DNA of 64,000 nucleotides from Collinsella aerofaciens. GTDB taxonomy: Bacteria > Actinomycetota > Coriobacteriia > Coriobacteriales > Coriobacteriaceae. The stretch lies in assembly GCF_902364945.1 (NCBI RefSeq), contig NZ_CABJFS010000004.1:171284-235283 (forward strand). The letters run 5' to 3'. The notes beneath the pieces were generated by a model. The model saw nothing but the letters and a program-made list of their open reading frames with translations. It searched no databases and had not been told where the DNA came from. The position numbers were made by a program, and so were the translations under genes. This document shows, in pieces, positions 15,089 through 23,551 of this stretch (positions within the stretch are counted from its first letter, which is position 1; each line of letters begins with the position of its first letter).

Positions 15089-17410
15089 ATGCCTAAAACG
15101 CTTTTAGTATTTCCCCCAGGATGGAGTCCAGTGGGGCCGTATCTTGCCTTGCCTGTTTTGAAGTCATATCTTCAAGAGGTTGAACAATACAAAGTTGACA
15201 TTGTTGACTTAAACGTGGAATTTTACGATGACCTCCTATCTTTTAGACATGTCGAAGAGTGCTGTAAAAGGTATCGGGAATCAAAGGATTCGTTTAGTTC
15301 GAATGTTCAATTAACAATCGAGTTGATACAAAAGTCGGCACTTAATGTTGACGAGGCAAAAGATATTTTCAGATCGAAGAGATACTTTAATCTAAAAGAA
15401 AGACAATATGCTGAAAACATTTTTAGAAATGCACTCTATATCATAAATCACGTCTCATATGGAGTTAAATACACGTTCAACTCCATAGATCTGCCCTATG
15501 ATTATTATTCGACACCAGAAATAATGAAATCGCTTGCGGATACCTTGCATAATCCGTTTATTTCCTTCTATGAAACTGCCTTTCTTAAGCGTATTCAGAG
15601 GGAAAAAATCGAGTTTATTGGGATTTCGGTGAGCGGCTGTTTCCAATTGATTTCTGCAGTTACGTTAGCGAAACTGATTAAAGAAGAATGTCCATCTGTT
15701 AAACACGTCTCATTGGGCGGCAATTACATTACTCGTTTAGCAGATGACTGCATGAAAGAATGGCATCCCTTTTTTGAATACATTGATTCGATAATGATGT
15801 ATGACGGCGAAGAGCCGCTTGCACGTCTTCTTGAGGCTCTTGACTCTGGTGATGACAATCTCGACTGTGTTCCAAACCTTTGCCATGCTAAAGGTGGAAA
15901 GATATATAAAAACCATCGGATTGAGCAAACATTTATCAACGATACAGTTCCCGATTTCGATGGCTTCGCCCTTTCTAAATACTTCATGCCTGAGCTAATA
16001 TTGCCGGTTTATTCCTCTAGGCAGTGTTTTAATCATTGCGCCTTCTGCACCATTCCCGGTGCTACCGGTGGTTGTTACCGAAAGATGCCTATATCGAGAG
16101 TATTTGAAATAATGTGTCGGTTAAATGAAAAATACGGCACGAGAGTTTTCTCTTTTGTGGATGAAACATTCGAAGGCAAAAGAATGGAGCAACTCGCGGA
16201 TGAAATAAACGCATCGGGAAAAACGTTTTTCTGGCATGGAGAAACGAGGTTCTCTCCAACCCTAAGTACAGACGTTTTTAACAAGATATACCAAAGTGGA
16301 TGTAGGCAGATTCAGTTTGGCCTCGAGTCATACAACCAAAGAGTTCTTGATCTAATGAAGAAGAACACGAGAGTTGATTGGATTGATCGCAATATCCATG
16401 ATTGTCTCAATGCGGGTATTCCTGTTCATCTATTTTTTATGATTGGCTTTCCGACCGAAACTAAAGAAGAGGCTCTGAACACCTTAGCTTATACAGAGAA
16501 TGTTTTGAATTATTCAAAACAGGTATGTGGTGTTCCATATTCCACGAGAGGATTTACGAATTTTGGTCTCGTTATGGGGTCGGATGTTTGGAATCATCCC
16601 GATAAGTATGGTGTCTCTGTAATGCCGAAGTCCCAATATGAGGATTTGCGCCTCGAAGTGGATTATGTTTCAGGCACTGGTTTAACTTTAAATGAAGCAA
16701 AATCCTTATCTGATGAGCATCATATTGATTTTTATATGCAAGAGGTCATAAACGGTAGCGACACAATTGACTTGCCCCAGCGGCTTCATATTTCAGAGGT
16801 GACCTGGATCCTAGATTCTATTCACGCTGTCAGGTATAAGGGACATTTGACCAAAGTAAAGCGACGGCTAACTAGTCTAAATCCAGCTGATCGAATCTGG
16901 CTGGATTCCAAGACCTCTGTCGTGCTCGTTGAGCCATTTGCCTACTTCTATAATTCTGAATACCATCATGTCTATGCTGTTTCCCAGTTGGTATACCTTA
17001 AGTTGGCCCGTTTATTGGAGGCCGATTGTAGCATTTCTCTTATTCTTGATCAGGGCGACCTCGAGCTGACAAGGGCGATAGAAGAACTGTTGCATTATGG
17101 ATTGCTGAATACAAATATCGATGCCGATTATGTAATGCACGATAATGGTTTTCAATTGGTTAAAAGTTCGTTTGTTAAAGAAGTCGGACGCTCAAAAGAG
17201 GGGTTAAGAGTACTGCTGAGTTGTGCCACCCATAGAATGTGTGCGGTTAATGATTATTCGTTCGCTTTGCTTTCGTTGTTTGAAAAGCCGATTACTAAGA
17301 ACGAGGTGCGCGATATTTTGAAAAAAGAGGGACTATCGGCAAACGAGGAGCAATTAAACACGTTGGTTGATAATTGCATGAAAGCAGATATACTACAATT
17401 GATTAGATAG
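15089..17410 (+). CDS. Large radical-SAM enzyme with B12-binding-like N-terminus, probable peptide maturase
   Basis: A 773-residue enzyme. Residues 1-~285 resemble a cobalamin-binding Rossmann domain (MPKTLLVFPPGWSP, later IEFIGISVSG and HVSLGG) but lack the DxHxxG histidine motif. The radical-SAM core follows: Cys313, Cys317 and Cys320 (CFNHCAFC) bind the 4Fe-4S cluster, GES-like HGETRF and FGLESYN come later, and Cys329 lies nearby. Residues ~590-773 are extra: two winged-helix-like stretches (VYLKLARLLEADCSISLILD... and FALLSLFEKPITKNEVRDIL...) that could bind a leader peptide as PqqD/RRE domains do. It sits 7 bp after the exporter and 13 bp before the 36-codon peptide gene. I infer it modifies that peptide; the chemistry is unknown. 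Confidence 0.85.
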   Translation: MPKTLLVFPPGWSPVGPYLALPVLKSYLQEVEQYKVDIVDLNVEFYDDLLSFRHVEECCKRYRESKDSFSSNVQLTIELIQKSALNVDEAKDIFRSKRYFNLKERQYAENIFRNALYIINHVSYGVKYTFNSIDLPYDYYSTPEIMKSLADTLHNPFISFYETAFLKRIQREKIEFIGISVSGCFQLISAVTLAKLIKEECPSVKHVSLGGNYITRLADDCMKEWHPFFEYIDSIMMYDGEEPLARLLEALDSGDDNLDCVPNLCHAKGGKIYKNHRIEQTFINDTVPDFDGFALSKYFMPELILPVYSSRQCFNHCAFCTIPGATGGCYRKMPISRVFEIMCRLNEKYGTRVFSFVDETFEGKRMEQLADEINASGKTFFWHGETRFSPTLSTDVFNKIYQSGCRQIQFGLESYNQRVLDLMKKNTRVDWIDRNIHDCLNAGIPVHLFFMIGFPTETKEEALNTLAYTENVLNYSKQVCGVPYSTRGFTNFGLVMGSDVWNHPDKYGVSVMPKSQYEDLRLEVDYVSGTGLTLNEAKSLSDEHHIDFYMQEVINGSDTIDLPQRLHISEVTWILDSIHAVRYKGHLTKVKRRLTSLNPADRIWLDSKTSVVLVEPFAYFYNSEYHHVYAVSQLVYLKLARLLEADCSISLILDQGDLELTRAIEELLHYGLLNTNIDADYVMHDNGFQLVKSSFVKEVGRSKEGLRVLLSCATHRMCAVNDYSFALLSLFEKPITKNEVRDILKKEGLSANEEQLNTLVDNCMKADILQLIR

Positions 17411-17423
17411 AGGAGGTTTCTGC

Positions 17424-17534
17424 ATGGACGTTATAAACAAAGATCTCTTGGAGCAACTGAAAGAGTCTCAGGAAGAGGGCGTCGTGGTAGAAGTGTTCGA
17501 CTTTGAGGACTACATGGATAAATTCTGCCATTAG
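17424..17534 (+). CDS. Candidate precursor peptide, 36 residues
   Basis: An uncatalogued-looking short ORF with a near-ideal ribosome site (AGGAGG, then TTTCTGC) starting 13 bp after the radical-SAM stop and ending before a strong terminator. It starts MDVINKDLLEQLKES and ends FDFEDYMDKFCH: acidic, with a helical first half, a Val-rich middle (GVVVEVF), and a single Cys next to the C-terminus. A helical acidic leader followed by a short core rich in modifiable residues (Phe, Asp, Tyr, Cys) is the usual form of radical-SAM RiPP substrates. That it is a substrate is inference from context; that it is translated is strongly supported by its ribosome site and placement. Confidence 0.7.
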   Translation: MDVINKDLLEQLKESQEEGVVVEVFDFEDYMDKFCH

Positions 17535-17558
17535 TTTCGGAATTTACTTGCCTCGCTT

Positions 17559-17592
17559 AAAGGAGAAGTCGATTATCGATTTCTCCTTTTTT
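17559..17592 (+). terminator. Terminator of the radical-SAM peptide operon
   Basis: AAAGGAGAA and TTCTCCTTT pair, with inner TCGA/TCGA pairing, and run straight into TTTTT. It marks the operon end after the peptide gene. The gap 17593-17722 shows no gene. Confidence 0.88.
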
Positions 17593-17722
17593 AATTAAAG
17601 ATATTTTTGGAATACATGCTCTTAGCACAGGTTGGCGTCTCAGTAAACTGGGAGGTTGCTTTGGCTAGTTAGAGATATGTGAACGTCCGTTAGACTGAAT
17701 CTCAGGGTAGAAGGGGCCTCCA

Positions 17723-19723
17723 GTGTCCAGATCAACAAGGCAATGTTGCGTTTCGGCTAATAAGAACGATGGCTTTTTGCGTGTGGCGGCGGCGTCGCCG
17801 CGGATTCGCGTGGCCGATGTCGAGGGCAATGCCGAGGTTGCGCTGGGGGCTGTTCGGGAGGCTGCCGAGCGCGGCGTTCGCGCGTTGGTGTTGCCCGAGC
17901 TTAATCTGTGCGGCTATACCGCGGCCGATCTGTTCCATAACCGCACACTGCTGCATGCCTGCGAGGCGGCACTTGTGCACATCCTCGATGAAACCCGTGA
18001 GTTGCCGGTCGTCTTTACCATCGGTCTTCCCGTTGCAGTTGCCGAGAATATCTACAACTGCGCCGCCGTGTGCTGCGCGGGCGAGCTTTTGGGCCTCACG
18101 GTCAAGAAGTATTTGCCCAACTATGGCGAGTTCTATGAGCGCCGTTGGTTTGCTCCGGCGCCTGCGGATCCCGTGTGGGTTGAATTTGCCGGTCAGGGTC
18201 CGGTCCCGCTGGGTTCGGGGCTTGTCTACCGTTGCTGTGATGAAGGCGCCGAGGACCTGGTGCTGGGCGTTGAAGTCTGTGAGGACCTGTGGGTGCCGGC
18301 ACCCCCTTCGACCGAGATGGCGCTTGCCGGTGCGACGGTGATTCTCAACCCGTCGGCCTCGGATGAGATTATCGGTAAGGCAGACTATCGCCGCAGCCTT
18401 ATCTCCAATCAGAGTGCGCGCCTGTACTGCGCCTATGCCTACGCGGATGCGAGCGAGGGCGAGTCCACGACCGACATGGTCTTTGCGGGCGAGAATCTTA
18501 TCTACGAAAACGGCTCCAAGCTCGCTGCTACCAAGCTGCTCACTTGCGATATGGCGGTGGCCGATGTCGACCTCGATCGTCTGGTTGCCGAGCGCCGCCG
18601 CTCGACGACGTGGACGCGCGCGGACGATGCGCCGGAGGCCACGACCGTTGAGTTTTCGTTTGAGGGCGTGCTGGCCAAAGAGCCTGTTCTGCGCGATGCC
18701 TGCGATATCGACCGCGTTTTCCCTCGCGCGCCTTTTGTGCCGGCCGACCACGGTGATCTGGCCGAGCGTTGCGAGACTATTCTCAATCTGCAGACTGCGG
18801 GCCTCAAGACTCGCCTTGCCCATACGGGTACCAAGGCTGCAGTCATCGGTCTTTCGGGTGGCTTGGACTCCACGCTGGCACTGCTTGTGACCGTGCGTGC
18901 CTTCGACGCACTGGGACTGCCACGCACGGGTATCACGGCGGTCTCCATGCCCGGCTTTGGCACGACGCATCGCACCAAGTCGAATGCCGAGTCGCTCGCC
19001 CGCGACCTGGGCGTGAGCTTCCGCGAGGTTTCGATCCACGCGGCTGTGGAGCAGCACTTCAAGGACATTGAGCACGATCCGGCCGTGCAGGACGTGACCT
19101 ACGAGAACAGCCAGGCCCGCGAGCGTACGCAGATTCTGATGGATCTGGCCAATCAGGCCGGCGGTTTTGTCATCGGCACGGGCGACCTGTCGGAGCTGGC
19201 GCTCGGCTGGGCTACCTACAACGGCGACCACATGAGCATGTACGCCGTCAACGCGAGCGTGCCCAAGACGCTTGTGCGCCATCTGGTGCGCTATGCCGCT
19301 GATGTTTTTGGCGGGCGTATTGCCGAGGTCTTGCTCGATATCCTCGATACGCCGGTGTCCCCCGAGCTTCTGCCGCCCACGGGCGACGGCGAGATTGCGC
19401 AGAAGACTGAGGATTTGGTGGGCCCGTACGAGCTGCACGACTACTTCCTCTACTACCTGCTGCGTTTTGGCTTTGAGCCGGGCAAGATCTACCGCATGGC
19501 GCTCAAGAGCTTCGAGGGCGCCTACGACGTCAAGACCGTTCACACGTGGCTGCGTACGTTCTACCGTCGCTTCTTTGCCCAGCAGTTTAAGCGCAGCTGC
19601 CTGCCCGATGGCCCCAAGGTGGGTTCGGTCACGCTCAGCCCGCGCGGCGATTGGCGCATGCCGAGTGACGCCAGCTCGCGCCTGTGGCTCGCCCAGATTG
19701 ACGCGCTCAATCCGATGGACTAA
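17723..19723 (+). CDS. nadE: Glutamine-dependent NAD+ synthetase
   Basis: Makes NAD+ from deamido-NAD+, using ammonia released from glutamine. The N-terminal ~300 residues are a nitrilase-type glutaminase with its triad in place: Glu59 (LPELNLCGYT), Lys129 (KKYLPNYGEFYE) and Cys186 (GVEVCEDLW). The C-terminal synthetase has the PP-loop SGGLDSTLAL near residue 376 and the later GTGDLSELALGW. At 666 residues it is the usual size for the two-domain form. Start is GTG 17723, with AAGGGG upstream. It is a single gene with its own terminator in return to GC-rich backbone. Confidence 0.95.
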   Translation: MSRSTRQCCVSANKNDGFLRVAAASPRIRVADVEGNAEVALGAVREAAERGVRALVLPELNLCGYTAADLFHNRTLLHACEAALVHILDETRELPVVFTIGLPVAVAENIYNCAAVCCAGELLGLTVKKYLPNYGEFYERRWFAPAPADPVWVEFAGQGPVPLGSGLVYRCCDEGAEDLVLGVEVCEDLWVPAPPSTEMALAGATVILNPSASDEIIGKADYRRSLISNQSARLYCAYAYADASEGESTTDMVFAGENLIYENGSKLAATKLLTCDMAVADVDLDRLVAERRRSTTWTRADDAPEATTVEFSFEGVLAKEPVLRDACDIDRVFPRAPFVPADHGDLAERCETILNLQTAGLKTRLAHTGTKAAVIGLSGGLDSTLALLVTVRAFDALGLPRTGITAVSMPGFGTTHRTKSNAESLARDLGVSFREVSIHAAVEQHFKDIEHDPAVQDVTYENSQARERTQILMDLANQAGGFVIGTGDLSELALGWATYNGDHMSMYAVNASVPKTLVRHLVRYAADVFGGRIAEVLLDILDTPVSPELLPPTGDGEIAQKTEDLVGPYELHDYFLYYLLRFGFEPGKIYRMALKSFEGAYDVKTVHTWLRTFYRRFFAQQFKRSCLPDGPKVGSVTLSPRGDWRMPSDASSRLWLAQIDALNPMD

Positions 19724-19790
19724 GGTTGCCAAATTGAACCAAAACAGCGGGTGCAAGCGTTACACTTTTGCAATCTGATGGCCCGTATCG

Positions 19791-19821
19791 CGCGGCGCTC
19801 TTGTCGGAGCGCCGCGTTTTT
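19791..19821 (+). terminator. nadE terminator
   Basis: CGCGGCGCTC and GAGCGCCGCG form a perfect 10-bp stem followed by TTTTT, 20 bp before the aminotransferase start. Confidence 0.88.
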
Positions 19822-19840
19822 CATATCGAAAGGTGGCACC

Positions 19841-21004
19841 ATGCAGGCATCGCAGCGTCTCGACCGCTTTGGCGCGGAGGTCTTCGCCTCGCTCAACAAC
19901 AAACTGCTTGCGCTGAAGGCTCAGGGCAAGACCATTTACAACATGAGCGTGGGCACGCCCGACTTTAAGCCGTACGACCACGTGGTCGAGGCGCTCACGC
20001 AAGCGGCCCAGGACCCCGAGATGTGGAAGTATGCCCTGCGCGACCTGCCCGAACTCAAGCAAGCCGTGTGCGATTACTATGAGCGCCGCTTTGGCGTTTC
20101 GGGCATTACGCCGTCTATGGTGCAGTCGTGCAACGGCACGCAGGAGGGCGTGGGCCATTTGGGCCTGGCCCTGCTCGATCCGGGTGACACCATTTTGGTT
20201 CCCGATCCGTGCTACCCGGTCTTTGAGGCGGGCGCCAAGATTGCCGATGCCAAGCTCGAGTACTATCCGTTGGTCGCCGAGCATAATTACCTGCCCTATG
20301 TGGCGGGCATCGATCCCGAGGTGGCCGATCGTGCCAAGTATATGATCGTGTCGTTGCCCGCCAACCCGGTCGGCTCGGTGGGCACGCCCGAGGTCTACGA
20401 GGAGATCATCGCTTTCGCCCGCGAGCACGACCTGCTCATCGTCCATGACAACGCGTACTCCGACATCGTGTTCGACGGCGAGCCGGGCGGAAGCTTCTTG
20501 CAGTATCCTGGTGCGCTTGAGGTGGGCGTGGAGTTCTTCTCGCTTTCCAAGTCGTTTAACGTTACCGGTGCGCGTATCGGCTTTTTGGTCGGCCGCGAGG
20601 ACGTGGTCTCTGCCTTTGCCAAGCTGCGCGGCCAGATCGACTTTGGTATGTTCTTCCCGATCCAGAAGGCTGCTATCGCCTGCCTGAACGGTCCGCGCGA
20701 TGAGGTCGAGGCGCAGCGTCTGAAGTACCAGGAGCGCCGCGATGCCCTGTGCGACGGTCTTGAGGGCTTGGGCTGGGAGCGTCCCAACGCGCATGGCTCT
20801 ATGTTTGTGTGGGCCAAGCTTCCCGGTGGTCGCACCGATTCCATGGCGTTTTGCGAGGAGCTTATGGAGAAGGCCGGCGTTGTGGTGACGCCGGGCGCGA
20901 GCTTTGGTCCTTCGGGTGAGGGGCATGTGCGCATGGCGCTGGTCCTGCCGCCCGATCAGATCGCTTTGGCTGTCGAGGCCATTCGCGAGGCGGGCCTGTA
21001 TTAG
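19841..21004 (+). CDS. PLP-dependent class I/II aminotransferase, candidate N-acetyl-diaminopimelate aminotransferase
   Basis: A 387-residue fold-type I aminotransferase. Start is ATG 19841 (AAAGGTGGCACC upstream), not the longer frame from 19751, which reads through the nadE terminator. Lys237 in SLSKSFNVTGARIGF is the Schiff-base lysine; the GTQEGVGHLGLALLDPGD and NPVGSVGTPEVYEEI segments are typical of aspartate/LL-DAP aminotransferases. The window contains dapH but no other aminotransferase, so this may be the PatA/DapX step of the acetylated lysine pathway. That link is inference; a general aspartate or alanine aminotransferase is the alternative. The 21005-21204 gap holds the ldh leader. 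Confidence 0.85.
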   Translation: MQASQRLDRFGAEVFASLNNKLLALKAQGKTIYNMSVGTPDFKPYDHVVEALTQAAQDPEMWKYALRDLPELKQAVCDYYERRFGVSGITPSMVQSCNGTQEGVGHLGLALLDPGDTILVPDPCYPVFEAGAKIADAKLEYYPLVAEHNYLPYVAGIDPEVADRAKYMIVSLPANPVGSVGTPEVYEEIIAFAREHDLLIVHDNAYSDIVFDGEPGGSFLQYPGALEVGVEFFSLSKSFNVTGARIGFLVGREDVVSAFAKLRGQIDFGMFFPIQKAAIACLNGPRDEVEAQRLKYQERRDALCDGLEGLGWERPNAHGSMFVWAKLPGGRTDSMAFCEELMEKAGVVVTPGASFGPSGEGHVRMALVLPPDQIALAVEAIREAGLY

Positions 21005-21147
21005 AAAGCTATTCCGCTCGTCAATAGCTCGAAACCGATTTCGTGCAGTTATTTTACGAATCCTGCAAACAATTTCGGTAAACGGTCGATTTTTGGCTGC
21101 GAATAGGAGCATAATCAAAGTCCCGATTGGATGTATTGGGATTACGG

Positions 21148-21181
21148 CAAGCCGCTCGGGTCGTTCCCGGGCGGCTTGTTT
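21148..21181 (+). terminator. Hairpin in the ldh leader
   Basis: CAAGCCGCTCGGG and CCCGGGCGGCTTG pair perfectly, followed by TTTG. It may end the aminotransferase transcript or act as an attenuator in the ldh leader; a CATAAT box at 21110-21115 upstream favours a leader. Confidence 0.55.
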
Positions 21182-21204
21182 GTGGAGAGAGATGGGAGTT
21201 TCTA

Positions 21205-22155
21205 ATGGTTAACGAGAAGAAGGTCGCTATTGTCGGCTGCGGTTTCGTTGGTTCGTCTTCGGCGTTCGCGCTGATGCAGAGTGGTCTGTTCTCCGAGATG
21301 GTCCTCATCGACGTGGACAAGAACCGCGCCGAGGGTGAGGCCCTGGATATCGCGCACGGCATGACGTTTGCCGAGCCGATGAAGATCTACGCCGGCGATT
21401 ATTCCGATGTCGCCGACGCCGCCATGATCGTCGTCACCGCTGGCGCTGCCCAGAAGCCCGGTGAGACTCGCCTGGACCTGGTCAACAAGAACGTCAACAT
21501 CTTTAAGTCCATCATTCCCGAAATTAAGAAGTCTGGCTTCGACGGCATTCTGCTCATTGTCTCCAACCCGGTCGATGTTCTGACCTATGCCGCCATCAAG
21601 ATGTCCGGCCTGCCCGAGGGCCATGTCATCGGCTCCGGCACCGTGCTCGACACTGGCCGTCTGCAGCAGATGCTTGGTGCCCACGTCGAGGTTGACCCGC
21701 GCGATGTCCAGGCCTATGTCATGGGTGAGCACGGCGACTCTGAGTTTGTCGCTTGGTCCAGCGCCCAGGTTGCCGGCGTGCCGCTGAACACTTTCTGCGA
21801 GCTTCACGGTCATCTGGAGCATGAGGCTGCCGAGAAGCGCATCGCCGAGGACGTCAAGAACTCCGCCTACACCATCATCGAGAAGAAGCACGCCACCTAC
21901 TATGGCGTCGCCATGGCCGTCAAGCGCATCTGCACCGCCGTCATGCGCGATGAGCAGACCGTTCTGCCCGTCTCCTCGCTCATGGTGGGCGAGTATGGCC
22001 TGTCCGATCTTGCCATCTCCATGCCGACGGTCGTTGGCCGCGACGGCGTCGTCTGTCGCGTCCCCGTGCCGCTGAACGATGACGAGCAGCATGAGCTCAC
22101 CGCCTCCGCCAAGGCCCTCAAGGACATCATCGACAGCGTCGACTTCTCCTGCTAA
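21205..22155 (+). CDS. ldh: L-lactate dehydrogenase
   Basis: Reduces pyruvate to L-lactate with NADH, a fermentative redox sink. It has 316 residues from ATG 21205 (GGGAG upstream); a longer in-frame start at 21127 runs back through a hairpin. The Rossmann motif GCGFVGSS is at the N-terminus. AAQKPGETRLDLVNKN carries the Gln that distinguishes lactate from malate dehydrogenases, with the substrate-loop Arg. MGEHGDSE holds the catalytic His, and LDTGRLQQML the Asp/Arg region. A strong terminator follows directly. Confidence 0.93.
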   Translation: MVNEKKVAIVGCGFVGSSSAFALMQSGLFSEMVLIDVDKNRAEGEALDIAHGMTFAEPMKIYAGDYSDVADAAMIVVTAGAAQKPGETRLDLVNKNVNIFKSIIPEIKKSGFDGILLIVSNPVDVLTYAAIKMSGLPEGHVIGSGTVLDTGRLQQMLGAHVEVDPRDVQAYVMGEHGDSEFVAWSSAQVAGVPLNTFCELHGHLEHEAAEKRIAEDVKNSAYTIIEKKHATYYGVAMAVKRICTAVMRDEQTVLPVSSLMVGEYGLSDLAISMPTVVGRDGVVCRVPVPLNDDEQHELTASAKALKDIIDSVDFSC

Positions 22156-22188
22156 ATCAAGCTCGCTAGAGCGAAAAGCTACAATGAA

Positions 22189-22222
22189 GGCGTCCGGGTC
22201 CACACGGCCCGGGCGCCTTTTT
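22189..22222 (+). terminator. ldh terminator
   Basis: GGCGTCCGGGT pairs with GCCCGGGCGCC (a few mispairs), followed by TTTTTGG. Confidence 0.85.
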
Positions 22223-22276
22223 GGTGCAAAGTAACCTGACCCCAATGCACCATAGTTGCCCCAATGCACCATAGTT
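22223..22276. repeat. REP-like repeat, copy 1
   Basis: GGTGCA ... TGCACC closes a short hairpin whose minus strand contains GGGGTCAGGTT. The end is then duplicated: CCCCAATGCACCATAGTTG occurs twice in tandem. A sister copy follows the next gene at 23454. Confidence 0.6.
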
Positions 22277-22288
22277 GATGGGAGGGCC

Positions 22289-23449
22289 ATGTCGGATTCG
22301 CCTAATTTTTTAACCTATGCCCAGACGGCGTTTGATCCGTTTGAGGAGAGGCCGTTCTGCGCGGTGGATAGCCTCGTCTTTGCGTGGTTGTCCTATTTGC
22401 GTTTGCCGGGTGATATGGCGGAGCTGACGAACTGGCAGGGCCTAGACGTACGCGAGCTGCTGCGTGCCGAGTGCTACCGGGACATGATTGACGACTTGTG
22501 GGACCCGGAGGGGAGCAAGGCCTTGCTGGAGGCCGTGGCAGCAAGTCCTCGCTACCGTGGCGTGCACGTTTGCGGCTATCGTGCCGTGAGCGATGTGGTG
22601 GCGACAGAGCAGTTTGCAGCCATGGCGTTCCGGTTTCCGGCGGGGTTTAGCTATCTTTCCTTCCGGGGGACCGACAGCACGATTGTGGGCTGGAAAGAGG
22701 ACTTTAACATGGCGTTCCGGTATCCTGTGCCGGCCCAGGAATCCGCGGCGCGTTATGTGGACGAGGCGGCGGATGCGATTGACGGGCCGCTTTTGTGCGG
22801 AGGTCATTCCAAGGGTGGAAACCTTGCGGTGTACGGTGCGGCGATGTGCTCCGATGTCGCCCGTGCGCGAATCGAACAGGCGTATTCCCATGATGGTCCG
22901 GGTTTCGTCGAGGAGTTTCTGAACGGCAACGCCTTTGCCGATCTTTCCGGTCGAATCGACAAGACGCTACCTCGGTCGTCGATCTTTGGCATGATGTTCG
23001 AGACGCAGGAGGACTATGCCATCGTTGAGAGCACCGAGTTCAGCCTGCTGCAGCACAATCCCTTTAGCTGGGTGGTTGATGGTCGCGACTTCGTGTACTG
23101 TGAGCGCCTGTCCGCCGGTGCTCGATACGTTGATGGCTCCATTCGCGAGATGCTGCTTGCAGTTTCGCCTAGCGAGCGCGAGCGTTTTGTAGATGCGTTG
23201 TTCTCCGTGTTTGAGGCTACGGGTGCTGAGCGGTTTGCGGATATCGCTGGGAATCTGCGCGAGAGCCTGCCCGTGATGCTCCAGGCTGCGCAAGGGTTTG
23301 ACAAGGATACGCGACGCTTTGTCTCGCAGACCATCGTGGCAATTCTTAAGTGTGCGCTGCTGCCCAAACGTCCCGAGTTCAGCGTGCCTTCTAGTGGTAA
23401 GAGCCTGGCAGAACAGCTCGAGGTATGGCAGTCCGAGCTCCTGCGCTAG
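22289..23449 (+). CDS. Lipase-like alpha/beta hydrolase (DUF2974/Mbeg1-like)
   Basis: A 386-residue protein from ATG 22289 (GGGAGGGCC upstream). It follows the Mbeg1-like/DUF2974 layout: an N-terminal DPFEERPFCAVDSLVFAWLSYLR, then FSYLSFRGTDSTIVGWKEDF (strand and oxyanion region), then the nucleophile elbow GGHSKGGNLAVY near residue 175. DGPGF further on is usual for this family. No signal peptide or membrane segment. The natural substrate is unknown; esterase or lipase activity is inferred from fold. It is flanked by two copies of the same short REP-like repeat in the same orientation. Confidence 0.8.
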   Translation: MSDSPNFLTYAQTAFDPFEERPFCAVDSLVFAWLSYLRLPGDMAELTNWQGLDVRELLRAECYRDMIDDLWDPEGSKALLEAVAASPRYRGVHVCGYRAVSDVVATEQFAAMAFRFPAGFSYLSFRGTDSTIVGWKEDFNMAFRYPVPAQESAARYVDEAADAIDGPLLCGGHSKGGNLAVYGAAMCSDVARARIEQAYSHDGPGFVEEFLNGNAFADLSGRIDKTLPRSSIFGMMFETQEDYAIVESTEFSLLQHNPFSWVVDGRDFVYCERLSAGARYVDGSIREMLLAVSPSERERFVDALFSVFEATGAERFADIAGNLRESLPVMLQAAQGFDKDTRRFVSQTIVAILKCALLPKRPEFSVPSSGKSLAEQLEVWQSELLR

Positions 23450-23453
23450 CCAT

Positions 23454-23484
23454 TGGTGCAAAGCAACCTGTCCCCGATGCACCA
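23454..23484. repeat. REP-like repeat, copy 2
   Basis: The GGTGCA/TGCACC hairpin again. On the minus strand it reads GGGGACAGGTT in the middle, close to copy 1 across the lipase-like gene. Confidence 0.6.
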
Positions 23485-23551
23485 ATCTTCGATGCGCCTG
23501 GGGCGGGCTCGACCGCTATACTGGTTCGTGCTCAATTCAATCTAGAACGGA

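Noticed and set aside
17732..19756. A 674-codon ORF antisense to nadE
   Set aside because: Same cause: mirror of a GC-rich gene, with repetitive residues and no ribosome site.
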